Below, in pieces: positions 13,287-24,836 of a stretch of 64,000 bases of DNA (position 1 is the first letter of the stretch; the number at the start of each line of letters is the position of its first letter). Source of the DNA: Amia ocellicauda. Its lineage: Eukaryota > Chordata > Actinopteri > Amiiformes > Amiidae. The notes beneath the pieces were generated by a model, which did not search any database, was not told where the DNA came from, and worked only from the letters and a program-made list of their open reading frames with translations. Position numbers and translations under genes: made by a program. Location: assembly GCF_036373705.1 (NCBI RefSeq), contig NC_089868.1, positions 16,660,520 to 16,724,519 of the forward strand, given 5' to 3'.

Positions 13287-13950
13287 CAGATAAGTGGAGA
13301 GAACCTAACAGACATGTGGCAGAAAAGGATGAATGTCTTAGGGAGGGAATGAGGCCAAGATCAGAGAGACGAGAGCACTAATTTACGGGACTGACAGGCT
13401 TCAGCGTAAAACACTTCAAGATGATCGAACCTTGAATTTCTCAATTTAGTTGGAGGGGGATAATTTAGAAAATAGATAGCATGAATGGGGAATATGCAGT
13501 ATGCCTGCAGATCTGCTTGTAAAGAGACATTAAGCTCTAGTATGCATCATTGAAATGTAAATGGCTGTACTGTATTATCATGTGCATCCCTACAGCAAGT
13601 GAAACAGTCATGCCTTTAGTTTGATAGAATGAAAAAGAAAAAAACTAACTTTTTTACGGGAATAAGCCAGGTGTGTAACAGTAAATAATGGAAGCGGTGT
13701 GGGTGTTACAAATATTACATCGCAAACTGCAGCAAGGGTCACCATTTCAAACAACAAAAGACAAAATATAAATATAACTTGTGGAATACAGAAAGAAAAA
13801 GTCGTTTTGATTGTTCTCGTCGTTGAATTGTTGATCGAGAAGGTAGACAGGGTCTCAGTGTGCCTGGATTGCTGGCACCCAGTTAAGCAGAGTAAGACGC
13901 GAGAAGCTGGGATTGAAAATACATCCCTGCTGTCTCAATGGACGTGCCAG

Positions 13951-16164
13951 CTAGTGGTGGCCGTGGTCATAGTGGTAGTGGGGGTTTTGGTTGGGATGGG
14001 GTGGCCCTCCTCCCGGGTGGTGGCTGTGTGTTTGGCCTTGCACATGGTGCGAGTGGTGGCTGTTCTCTGCCCCCTCAGATTGCTCAACTTCCTCCGAGAC
14101 CCCTGCTGTTAATGGGCTAGGAGGCTGTCCAGTTGTGGTAACATTTGTGGTTTGATCACTTTGGTTAGAAACCCGAGTGTGATTTAATCCCAGAGTTTGG
14201 GTTAAATTTGAAGGCACCTGTAATAGGGGAAAAAAAAAAAAAAGGCAAGCTTTACGTGTGGGTTTGGATTATGAAGTGGTCAGACTATGTCCCTGGCTTA
14301 CTTACAGTGACAGAAACAGACTGAATATTGTTGACAGTAACATTCAAATTAATAAAATTGGAAACAAAATCAACCAAGCAGTTAAATATTAAAATCGAGA
14401 GTTAACTGTTTTTTTTAAATTGCACTGATATTTTTTCCCCAATTCGTAGAAACCCCACATATTATGTTTGACTAATTTGGGATCATCATACATTTTCTCA
14501 CCAAACTAAAGCAAACAAGAACATTCCCAATAAGGTATTTATTTACCCCTTTTTATTCATGCAATACATTTCAACGGTTTCTTATTCGTGACTTAATTCA
14601 AACTAAATCATATCTATTAAGTTATATTTGTATCTAGTAGAAAAATCAATCATGCAACTAAGTGCTTTTGACAGAAACTAATTGTATTGAATAACAACAA
14701 CAATAAAAAAGCCCACCGGATATAAAAGACAAGATCATTTATCCAAGGAGAACCACAAGAACTCCTTAATTCTGTATTAATACCAATTCAAATCTAATTC
14801 AGTTTGCACTAGATGCTTTTTGCTCTATATTCTGTACTCACAGAGCAGTTTCCACAGATGTCTGTGAGGTAGGTAGCGCGAATAGCAGCTTCTATATAGG
14901 GGAAGTGAAGGAAGCTGTAGGGCAGGACTATGTGGAATGTCAGCTGACCACATCTGGGGTGGAAAGAGAGTCAAAACAATGAGAAAGACCTAAATAACAC
15001 AAACACAGGGATGCATAAAACATCCGCACCAACTTCCAATTAGATTAATAAAAACAGCTATTAAGAATATTAGTTTTACATTGTGGTATTTATATTCAGG
15101 ATTCACAGAGTTCCTTTAAAATGGCCGTCACAGTGAAAACATTCACCACGTTAAATCTTTGAAAGTGTGAAAAAAAAAAAGAGTCACCGGGCTTCTTTGT
15201 ACAGATTTGTTAAGAAAAACACACTATAGTTAAGTTAAGTTAAGTCAAGTAGTTAACCACTGGCTACAAAAATCAAGTTAGCATGTGTAGCATGGTCTGG
15301 GTGCCCCCTACCTGTCATATATGAGAAAGTCATCCTTGTCTCCCTGCAGGATCTCCCAGACATCTGCCTGCACCAGGGCCTGCTGGTAGACAGGGATCCC
15401 CTCCGGTGCTCTCCTCTTCAGCTCCCAGAACATGGCTCTGGAGTAGGGGTCCTTCTCGTTCACGATGAGGAAGCCCACCTCCGTCAGCCCGCTCCGGGCC
15501 AGCTTGGAACGCAGGCCTCCCAACCTGGTCAGCCACAGGGACACACATTGGATAAAACCAGCACATTTATCTGCATCAAACACAAAGCGATCAGCACAGT
15601 TTTGTTATGCAAAACTCTCTCAAAGATAATCTTAGTTATCTGGATGAAATGATAGTGGGCCAACAGGGGTAAATGGATGCAGAGAAACAAACCACAAGCC
15701 AGGCGTTATCACTGCTCCCTCCACTTCCCCCAGTGTGGGTCAGTGTTGTGCGATTGTGAAAATAGCTCATGCAAAGTAGTTTTCACATTGTACACAGCTG
15801 CCTTATTTATTTTCATTTACTGTATAGAAAGAAACATTAGCCACAACTGTTCAATTATTCAGTCCAGGCTAGGGTGTATAATTCATGGGGATAGGGTTGT
15901 TGTTTGTGAAGCAGTTTGAATTCATAATGATTATAAGCTGGCCCTGACGTACCGGGAGGCCTGCGTCAGACAGAACTGTCAGCTGGCTTTGAGCAGCGCC
16001 ACCACGGCCACCCGGCCCAGCAGCGCCTCCATGGGGGCCGCGCCGGCGATTTCCCAGCGAGGGGCCGGCCGGCAGACAGCGGTGGAGTTGCTTTGCTCTG
16101 CGGACACCGCCGCCCACAGCAGCCCCGGCAGGACGGCCAGCAGCGGGGTCCAGAGCCCCGGCAT
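13951..16164 (-). CDS. selenop2: Selenoprotein P, short single-selenocysteine form
   Basis: Secreted plasma selenoprotein of the SELENOP family. Coding exons in transcript order: 16164-15953, 15524-15312, 14953-14842, 14217-13951; all junctions keep phase and give 267 aa. Residues 1-22 form a signal peptide. The family thioredoxin-like domain follows, with V-V-A-L-L-K-A-S then U62-Q-F-C65, where U is an in-frame TGA. Next come I-P-V-Y-Q-Q, D-V-W-E-I-L and D-D-F-L-I-Y-D-R-C-G, all family signatures, and C-G-N-C-S near residue 179. The last exon encodes N-glycosylation sites and a His-rich stretch, then stops at TAG after H-G-H-H. The Sec-rich C-terminal domain of the long form is absent, so the likely role is redox or local rather than bulk selenium transport (inference). 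The name rests on the one-Sec architecture known for fish selenop2. Confidence 0.92.
15979..15981 (-). other. selenop2: Selenocysteine codon (recoded TGA)
   Basis: The TGA is codon 62. It is followed by C-A-G, T-T-C, T-G-T (Q, F, C), so the protein reads U-X-X-C exactly where the family has its redox motif. The frame continues for 24 bases to a GTACGT donor and on through three more family exons, which rules out a genuine stop. Confidence 0.93.
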
Positions 16165-16562
16165 GTCTCTGCGCCTCGCTCCTGGGACGGGGGCAGCCAG
16201 GCTCGACTCGGGCCTCTTCCACTAGAGCCGGTGTGTGTCAGTCGGTAGTGGGATGTAAGGGGGTGCTAAGGTGTTGCAATTCAAATTAAAATCCAAACGC
16301 AAACAGACCGTCAACAGAGTGCAATTGCAACGATTTAAGTTGTTGTTTTGGAGCAACTCATTAAAGTTAGGATTCATTTCTTCCTAAAAAACGTATATTG
16401 TAAATATGTAGGTTATCCCCTATGCAAGACCTTTCACACTGAAATATTATTTACTGCCAAATTAAAATGTGAACGCTCTTTAAACAATATTATGCGTTTT
16501 TTTTAAATAAATCACAATATTATGCCATAAAGAAGTCAAGCTTAAAATGTAATTATAATTAC

Positions 16563-16790
16563 CTTGTTGGTTACAGTCGCGCCGGTCCGCTCTGTTCTCT
16601 CTGCTGATACAGTTCCATCGCGGAATGTTTTTTAAATTCTAGAGCCTCGGAATCATTCGACTCCTCCCACTCGGGGGCACGAAGCAGCCAATCAGTGAAG
16701 GTCTGGGACACCCACACCTTTCCATGAACTCTGAGAGCTGGGCCGCATTCCTGGGCACCCATGCATTGAAAACCAATAGGCATAAACCCG
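16563..16790 (-). other. selenop2: selenop2 non-coding first exon and promoter-proximal DNA
   Basis: A consensus donor (AACAAG|GTAATT on the minus strand) ends at 16563, and a CTCTAG acceptor lies near 16223, some 59 bases before the start codon. The exon's far edge is not defined by the sequence. Confidence 0.45.
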
Positions 16791-18968
16791 TATCGTTACC
16801 CTACTTACCATTCAAATATAAACTTTTTTTTTTTTAAATTGGCTACTCGATGACCGAGAGACTTAATGATTGACACTGATGAATCGTGTACAACCGGTTG
16901 TTGAACCCAACCCCCCACCCATGAATACAAGCAGGCATAAATCGGATCACTCAATAGCTAACTTCTGCATTGTAGTCAATAAGGCGTTTCATGGCGTGAA
17001 ACAAAAGGATAAAGAAGGCATTGAAACCGTGAACATAAATCCCACCTTAAACGCACTTTTCTCATGGTGTTTAAATTGGTAAGTGTTAAGTCGGAGAAGA
17101 AATATCGTGTGAAAATACTGCTGTTGTAATGATGTACAACTTTTGCAAATACCTGAATAGTTTATTGGTCTCCTGCATAGTGTAGAATACAAAGGTATTT
17201 GTATCTTTCACATAAATCGTAAATTCCCCTTCATCCAAATACATGTATAGATAAAACAAGATATTTTTCTATACTTACCTGATACTGTAATCTCAACATA
17301 AATGATATAATTAACAGACAACAGATTTTTGTTAGAAGCCTTTTTCTGTTTTTGAAAGTTTACCTTTGGTAAATATTTTTCAAGGGCACTACTCTGAAAT
17401 CTTGATGTCACAATCAATATTTGGTCTAAATATTTGAGGTGTGTGCATGTGTTAAAATCTGCAGTGTTGCAATATGAAATCCGCTGGGTTTTTTTTTTGT
17501 CTCCTAAATAACTATAGAATTACAAAGATAACTTGGTCACCACAGAAAATAACTGCCACTATGTTTTTAGGATCAATGGTCAAACGTCATTGTTATTCAC
17601 TTGCCTTAACAGATAAGAATGCACCGCATTTGATTTTTGAAATTAAAAAGGATACAGGATATAAGCCCTTTCATACAATTCATGTTTTATTAACATTTAT
17701 ATTGTAAAAACAAATCTAAAAAACAATATATTTGTAACCAACCCCCACCATCACCTTTTAGATGAGAAAATACCACTGGGCATTGAATCAAAGCTAATGC
17801 TTAGAATGCAAATACCATTGTCACTAGTACATTTGTTTTTGGTGTCCAAATGCAGACATGATTATTATCCAGATAAGAGCAGCAAGGGGCTTGAGATCAC
17901 AGCTTTCTCGCTGCCTTGACCTCGTTTAAAATTCATCCTGGGGAATGAGGACGACCGCACTATAGCTTCTCTGTATCCTGTGTCTCTCCAGGACAAAGGG
18001 ATGTCAGGGTTTTGCAATGAGGGGCTCCACTCTCACACAAATCAAAACCAAAGACCTGAATAAGTCATTAAAAAGCCTTTCTATCTGGGGACACCCACTT
18101 TCCTGTGCTTGTCTCAGCAGGCTCTGTAGTACAATTATATGGTAAAATGTTGCATCATTATAAAAGCGTAAAATACATCTTAATAAAAAATTGCATTCAG
18201 TTCGTAAAGGTGTTAGGTAGAGCACATCAAAACAGTGATGCGAGAGAGGAGGTTTAACCGTGTGGAGCAGCACACTTCACCCAGCTGTGAGGGACTTTAG
18301 TGAAGCAGCAGGACAGGATGCAGTAACACATCGGGGTGACAGTGGTTGTGGACATCTGCTCGATCTGGACATTTGGTCAAAGGATTATAACCTCCTCCAC
18401 AACTAGCTCTCACAGGAGCGGCAGCAAACACTTCTCTAGATGAGAATTTGCACAGGAGGCCAACACCTTTGAAAACCATTTACAGTATTGTATACTAGCC
18501 CATCTAAAAACATTAATCATTATATATAAATAGCACAGTAAAAACCATGGAGTCCTGAGTACTTCATTATTTTCTGCAATTGTTTCTTCTGTTGAGATAA
18601 ATGTATTACAGACCTGAAAAATCTGACTAACTTTATTAAAAAGGTGCTCAACACTTTAACTATTTTAGAGACTGATAAATTATGAGAACGCAGAATAAAA
18701 TCCCCCCTTAAATTGAAAACTGCAAACCACTGGATGATGCCAGTTCTTGTCATGTATCCAAAAACCAGTCAGGAAATGTTGCCTTTCATGAACACGTTTC
18801 AATCAACACAGAGGGAAAGCCGTGATTTGGCTCCATGACGGATTTGCTCAATCGAATTTCTCATGGAAGGTGTCGATGTCTTTCTCCCAAACATTCAGGA
18901 ACATTACTTGTTTTGTGGAAAATAGCTCCCCATCTTCAATCCTGGACTTCAGACCAGAGCAGGTTCGG
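16791..18968. other. Spacer between selenop2 and mutyh, with mutyh 3' UTR
   Basis: AT-rich DNA with no supportable exon. The right part must carry the mutyh 3' UTR. Minus-strand AATAAA hexamers occur near 18631 and near 17687; I cannot say which is used. Confidence 0.45.
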
Positions 18969-21900
18969 TCAAGAATGAAGTCCATCTTCAACCTCTCGCT
19001 TGATTGGAGGCCGAAAGAACTTACTGAGTGAGAGCTGCTTCGTCCCACTGCTTTGTTCCTTTCCAGATTTGACCTTCTGGGATTTGTGTGGCTTATCACT
19101 CTTACCATCAGGGCTTCTTTTACGCTTGCCATCCTTCAAAGATTGTCATTTATTAAACAAAAGAAAGAAAAGAAGAGGCATTCACTTACGGCTCACAATC
19201 TAGGACTTAGACCCTGGAATATCTCTAAAATTATCCCTCACACACTTCTGCTGCTTTCTTCACTAAAATACCTGGATTGATTGATGAACAAAAAAATATA
19301 CACTATAAATTATGACCTTAGGAAACGGAAAAATAATAAAAACCCTAATCACTCAGAAATACAAATACCTTGGCACTGCGAGACTCTGTGCTTTCTGTTT
19401 TCTCATACAGCTTGAATACCTAAAAGGGACAAATCACATAGAAATATAACTACAACATAATAGGGGCTGTGGAAATTTCAAGGTAACAGACATACTGAAG
19501 AATACTGAGAATGTTTCAAAACTCAAGACAGGAACTACACCACTGTCTATGCTCAACTCTCTGGACACCCCCGGCGAATAAGACAGTTACCTTCTTCATT
19601 GCTGTGGACACGGCTGCTTCCTGGAAGGCGGAGTTGGTGAGCCAGCGGGCTGCCAGGGCCCCCTCGTCCTCTCCTGCAAGGCTCGAGTCGGCCCTCCCGG
19701 GCACAGTGCAGCCGTACACCACGTAGGTCTGGTGGATGTGAGAGAAAACGTGCACAACCTGCACACAGGAAACACACTTAATCTTCCACTGCACATCTAT
19801 GGTCTTCATCATTTAACAAGTCTTTATTACAAGTTTGCTTGACCAGCAACTATACTGGACTAATCTAAATAAATTAATTAAGGCTCATACAGGACCTGTG
19901 TTTATGTGCCTTTCTTTCTGTGACTTGAGAAGACTGTAGCAGACTCAAAACATCTGATTTCCCTTGCCTTGACACTTTCAGAGGATGAGGTAAACGTGGC
20001 AATTGATAACGAACCTTCCTGTTGTTTCCGAGTTGTCCACAAGGTCACAGAAGTGGTGAGGTGGAATTGTACCAAAGGGTTTGACATACCTACTCATTTG
20101 CTATATTGTTGATTATTCAGTAGCCAATATAATCTGCTAGCCTTGCATATGATTCAGTATTTGGATCTGGGAGCCCTCTCATTATACTCTACTCCAGAAT
20201 TTGATGCTGACTATACATCAGAAATTGACAAATAACTAGCATATGCAAGAGAAAACACCAGTAGAATTACTTTAAATGAATGAGTGGGGTCAGCGACACC
20301 TACTTGACGGCTATAAACACTCTGAACATTACATTGTAACTGCACTCTCAGTATTTACAGTCAGAAAGACCGTAAGCTGGCCAGACCATCGAACACCCAC
20401 TTCTCCAATGTAGTGCAGAACAGTCTTCTCGCTCAGCGGAGTTGCCAGGACCTTCTCCACCTGTGCCTGCAATGCCCCCCTCTGCTCCATCTCAGAGGAA
20501 TCCTCCTCCAGGAGCATGCTTGGAAACTCCCACATCCCAGCCAGCAACCCTGCACAAACCCAAGGCAACCTGTCACAGTACGCACCCCAGCTCCATCTGA
20601 GAGCTCATATACACCATAATAACAAGAATAATAGTAATAAATGCCTCTCAAGACTTCAGTTTTCTTTTGTGTGTCTAATTTCAAAAGCATTTTCGCCCTA
20701 GCATTTCCACCGTTGGCTTGCGACAGCCTTTGAGGTATGGTGTTTAACAGCTGACCTTTGCTGGGTCTTTGCACGAGAAAGTATTCCCTCTGTGTCCTGG
20801 GGCCCCCCCGGTGCAGGACGCAGGTCAGTGTGCGCTGCAGGCGGGGCGGCTTCTTCACAGGCTTCCGTGGGAAGTTCATCACCCCCAGGCTGCCGTCCCA
20901 GGGGTGGGAGGATGGCAGGCACAGGGCACAGCCACCTGCAGGGACTGAGTGGAGAGGGGTTGCTCACTATAGAAGCCAAAGAACACATCTGAAACCAGTG
21001 CCCATTAACAAACAGCACGATGCTTCAGAACACAGGCCCACGTGATGCCCTCGCAACCTGCCAACAGCCGACTGACCTCAAACTGGGCTCAGGCCAAATA
21101 TGACTACAATCCCCCACAAACCCACAGCAGACACACTCACAGACACAATAGAGGCATGGCAGTTTAGCTACACTGAATCTAGTCTCCAAAAACGTCTGGC
21201 AACACAAAATAAAACCTCTGTGAACAATACAGACAGTGCAGTCACATAAAATAATTTGTTATCAGCATAACACAGGAAGGACCTGGACTGAATCTATAGT
21301 TTTCTACTATAAAATAGATACCTCTCCTGTAACACGAAGGGGAGCAGTAGACCATAGACCTGTGTGTGTAAACAAGGGCACATCACACCAGCCTTAATTC
21401 ACCTTCACTCCTGATGTCTGTCAAATCCTGCAAGCTCATCTTTGGATCACTTATCAGTGCTCCCTACTCCACTCCTGCCAATCCTGTGTTTTGACCAGCC
21501 GGACAAAGAGCGTAACGGTGGTTGTTTTTGAGTGTTTTACTGGTACTCTGGTGATAAGGTCACACGACACATGATACAGAAAGCTACCCTGCAAACACAG
21601 CTCCCTAGCGCAACAGGAGGTGAATGTTTTGGTCAATATTTGCTGACCCTCTCAGCTAGGCATAGTTTATCATTAATGATACAGCCCGACTTGCGAGGCG
21701 GGGGGTGGGAGCACAAAACACAAATCCTGTCTTTTCTGTATCAGTATTTGCAGACAAGAGATTTTTTTTACAGATAATCTTGCACACTTGTTGTAAAGTT
21801 ACATTACGTTATGTCAGTGTTCTTCAAATCTGACCCAGCAAGTTTAAGAGCTCTTTATATAACTTCCTGCTTCAGACCTGGGGAAAAGGTTAAATTGTAA

Positions 21901-24819
21901 CAGTAGTTAGTTAAATTTCACAAAGCAAGGTGTAAAAACATATGGCAATGGATTCAATTGCAGCTACACTGCTCGTTTCATAACCTACCACATTCCTCAA
22001 TATCTGGAGCAGAGCTAGGCTTCAAAGCCGATTTTCCCAGAAGTCTTTTGGTACCCTCCTCTTGTCTGACGGCCACCTACACAACAGAGAGAGCACACTT
22101 CAAACACTACACTCACTCATTTATTGATGGACACCAGTCTGTCTGTACATAACAGAAGTTGAAAGTCCATGCGATTCTCCAGATTGTTTGATTTTAGACC
22201 CTTTGATACCCTCAGTCACGGTCCGTTTTTGTCATGATATTGTTTTGCTTTTGATGGGATCAAGGGCAATTCATAGAGCAGCGCTGAAATTCCCTCTTCA
22301 TCCCACAGGTTAATGGGATCCATGTTCCCTTCTCTTGTGGCTCATCAACCAGACTTTTTGTTGAAAAAAACAGCCCTGTAATGCTTATGTGGGATACCAC
22401 AGTGCTTCACCCATGGACAATACAACTAGATTCTGCTGTCACAACCACACCCACTGCATTGTGCAATTTGTCATCATCCTGGGATTGTGGTGAGTGTATC
22501 AGGTGGATAACGCAGAGCTGATGTTACAGTGCCCCCTAGAGGAAAGCAGGAAACACTAAAGCTGTTCTACAAGACACCACTGCTCATATACAAGGTGTTT
22601 TTGTGCGTTTTTCCAAGAAGTGAGTGCAGTTAGTCTACTTAAAATGTGTCAGTAAGCTGAACAGAGTCAATACCAAGGCAAGACCACCGCAAACCAGATT
22701 CAAATAGGATTGCTGGTCCACTTCAGTTAACCACTGATTTCAGTAATCAGGCGCTGTTTGCACAATACCTTCCTGTAGGCCCTGCAATGCATCTGGACCG
22801 GGCACTGGGAGCACACCGGGCCTTTCGGGGTGCACACTCGGGCCCCCATCTCCATCAGCGCCTGGTTGAAGTCGCCAGGCCGGTCTGGGTCCACCAGAGT
22901 GTTGGCCAGAGTCCTGAGACAAACACAGACACAATGAAGACCACAAACAGCCAACCTACTCAGGACCAGACATCTCAGCAATCAGAAAAATACCCATTAT
23001 TGACATACTATTCACTACACAATGTCAACCACACCAACGCCTGAAAGTGACTCGTCAAAACCTCACCAGAGAGCCTCAGTGACCGCAGGACTGGTGCTGT
23101 CCGCGCCGATGGCACGCACACGGCTGAACACCCGAATCACATTCCCATCTACTGCTCCTGTTGCCTTTTAAACATTAAAAAAAAGCAACAGCAGGTGATG
23201 TTAGACTCACCGATATCCAGGATTTATTTCATTAGGACTAAAAACTGATGCCACTTTTCTTTTTGTGTGAAAAAACCTCTTGATGATTTGACTTAAGGTT
23301 CTGTAAATGATTCTAAACAAGATGTGTGAAGCCACTCAACATCCAACCAGCAGGCCTCTAGTGGGAGTGGTGCCAGGTGAGGAGTGCGGTCGGGCACACA
23401 ATAGCTCCCACCTGGCCCAGTGCGATGGAGGCCACAGCCCCGGCAGTGTAGCGGCCCACTCCTGGCAGAAGCTTCAGCAGGCCTTCTGCAGTCTTGGGCA
23501 TCTGACCATCCATCTCTCTCACCACCTGGCCACCCAGAGACAAGGCGACAGCTCAAAACATGTCTATGTCAATTAGAGGGCCTGTGACTGTGTCCTTGTT
23601 ACTCAACCATATATCCAAACAGACCTTCTGAGCTCCTTCGTGCAATCTCTTGCCTCTGGAGTAGTAGCCAAGACCAGCCCACATCTCATTCACCTCCTGG
23701 GTAGACAAGTGGAAGAGAAACCACGAATTACAGTGGGGAATAGACTGGAACAATGTGTACAGTCAAAGGAAATAATAATAATTAAAACATGTAATCACAT
23801 AAAACCTCACCTCCAGTGTAGCTGAAGCAAGATCTTCTAATGTTGGCCACCTCTGAAAGGAGAAAAATAACTAAATTAAAAACTGAATCAGAATCAGAAG
23901 AAAAAGTAGTCACATCATGTAGAATTAAATAAATCCCATAATGAAACATCACCCAGTTCCAAACCCCATTTACCTTTATCCATTTATTGTAGTAGTCAAT
24001 CACTGTGGCAACCTGGGTCTGCTGCAGCATGATTTCTGACACCCAAACTTAAAAACAATACAAATATATGTATATTAAAAAAAAACATAACACTTCCATT
24101 ACACTTCACACTGAAGTCTGAGGTACAACACATTAGTTACCTGCGTAAGTCCTGATGTTGACATCTGACTCCGTTACAGCCTGTGGAAGACGTAACACAA
24201 ACAGAATTGCAGCGATCACCAAAGTAATACAACTACAGATCAAAAGCAGTGTATAAAGTGTAAAATGTATATATAGTCAGTATGAAAGAACCACCATCTC
24301 CAACCCCTTACCGCTGTCCTCCACGGTAGCTCCCTCTTGCTCCGGTCATACCATGCCAGCAGCTGTCTGCGAAAGGAACTGATGTCATCCAGCGCTTGGA
24401 AGAAGTGGTAAGGGGAATTCTGGGCCAGAGAAAGACTAGCAGGCTCTGAAGAGACAGGTGAGATGAATTGAGAAGACCAGACTTCAGGGATATGGTGCAC
24501 ATCCTGATTATTTCAAAGCCTTAGAAGATGTACTTTATCCTGCATGTATCTGCCAAGTCAAATTATGAATATACAGCATTGCATGGCAGAAAACCAATGC
24601 TGCCAACACTAGTAATAGCTAACACGACTCAGAGCACTGTGAATTGTTATAAACAGAAATGCCAACAATCCTCTGTTGTCTGTGTCTGCAGAGTAGTTGT
24701 GTACCTTCTTTCACTGCTGGGGCAATGGCTGTTTTCTTCTTTTGAGACCTCTTGGTGTTTTCATCGCTCTCCAACACAACTTTGTTCCCATTTTGAACTG
24801 CTGACCTCAGCCTGCTCAT
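18969..24819 (-). CDS. mutyh: Adenine DNA glycosylase (MutY homologue)
   Basis: Removes adenine mispaired with 8-oxoguanine (base excision repair). Coding exons in transcript order: 24819-24705, 24445-24312, 24180-24141, 24047-23974, 23852-23811, 23696-23625, 23525-23412, 23164-23067, 22913-22769, 22076-21989, 20935-20756, 20549-20401, 19758-19591, 19419-19369, 19133-18969. All junctions keep phase; 544 aa against 546 in the longest human form. Visible parts: V-W-V-S-E with catalytic Glu101; M-L-Q-Q-T-Q-V; helix-hairpin-helix [12 protein letters not shown] (178-189); catalytic Asp203 in V-D-G-N-V; Fe-S cysteines 257, 264, 267, 273 spaced C-X6-C-X2-C-X5-C; a Nudix-like oxoG-sensing domain (about 320-470); PCNA box Q523-L-S-L-S-K-F-F530. 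The start used corresponds to the nuclear human form; an upstream exon may add a mitochondrial leader. Confidence 0.95.
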
Positions 24820-24836
24820 CCTGAAAAGTGATGATC

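Noticed and set aside
15869-16222. Long minus-strand frame of 117 codons overlapping the selenop2 first coding exon
   Set aside because: It is a shadow frame in GC-rich coding DNA; the selenop2 frame has the signal peptide, family residues and correct splice phase.
18848-19132. A 94-codon minus-strand frame over the last mutyh exon
   Set aside because: It is out of phase with the preceding exon; the true frame gives the basic tail and PCNA box and stops at 18969.
22727-22768. Extension of the Fe-S exon of mutyh past K278 to a stop codon
   Set aside because: A GTATTG donor at 22768 splices in phase to 22076-21989, whose residues match the MUTYH linker; reading on would truncate the protein.
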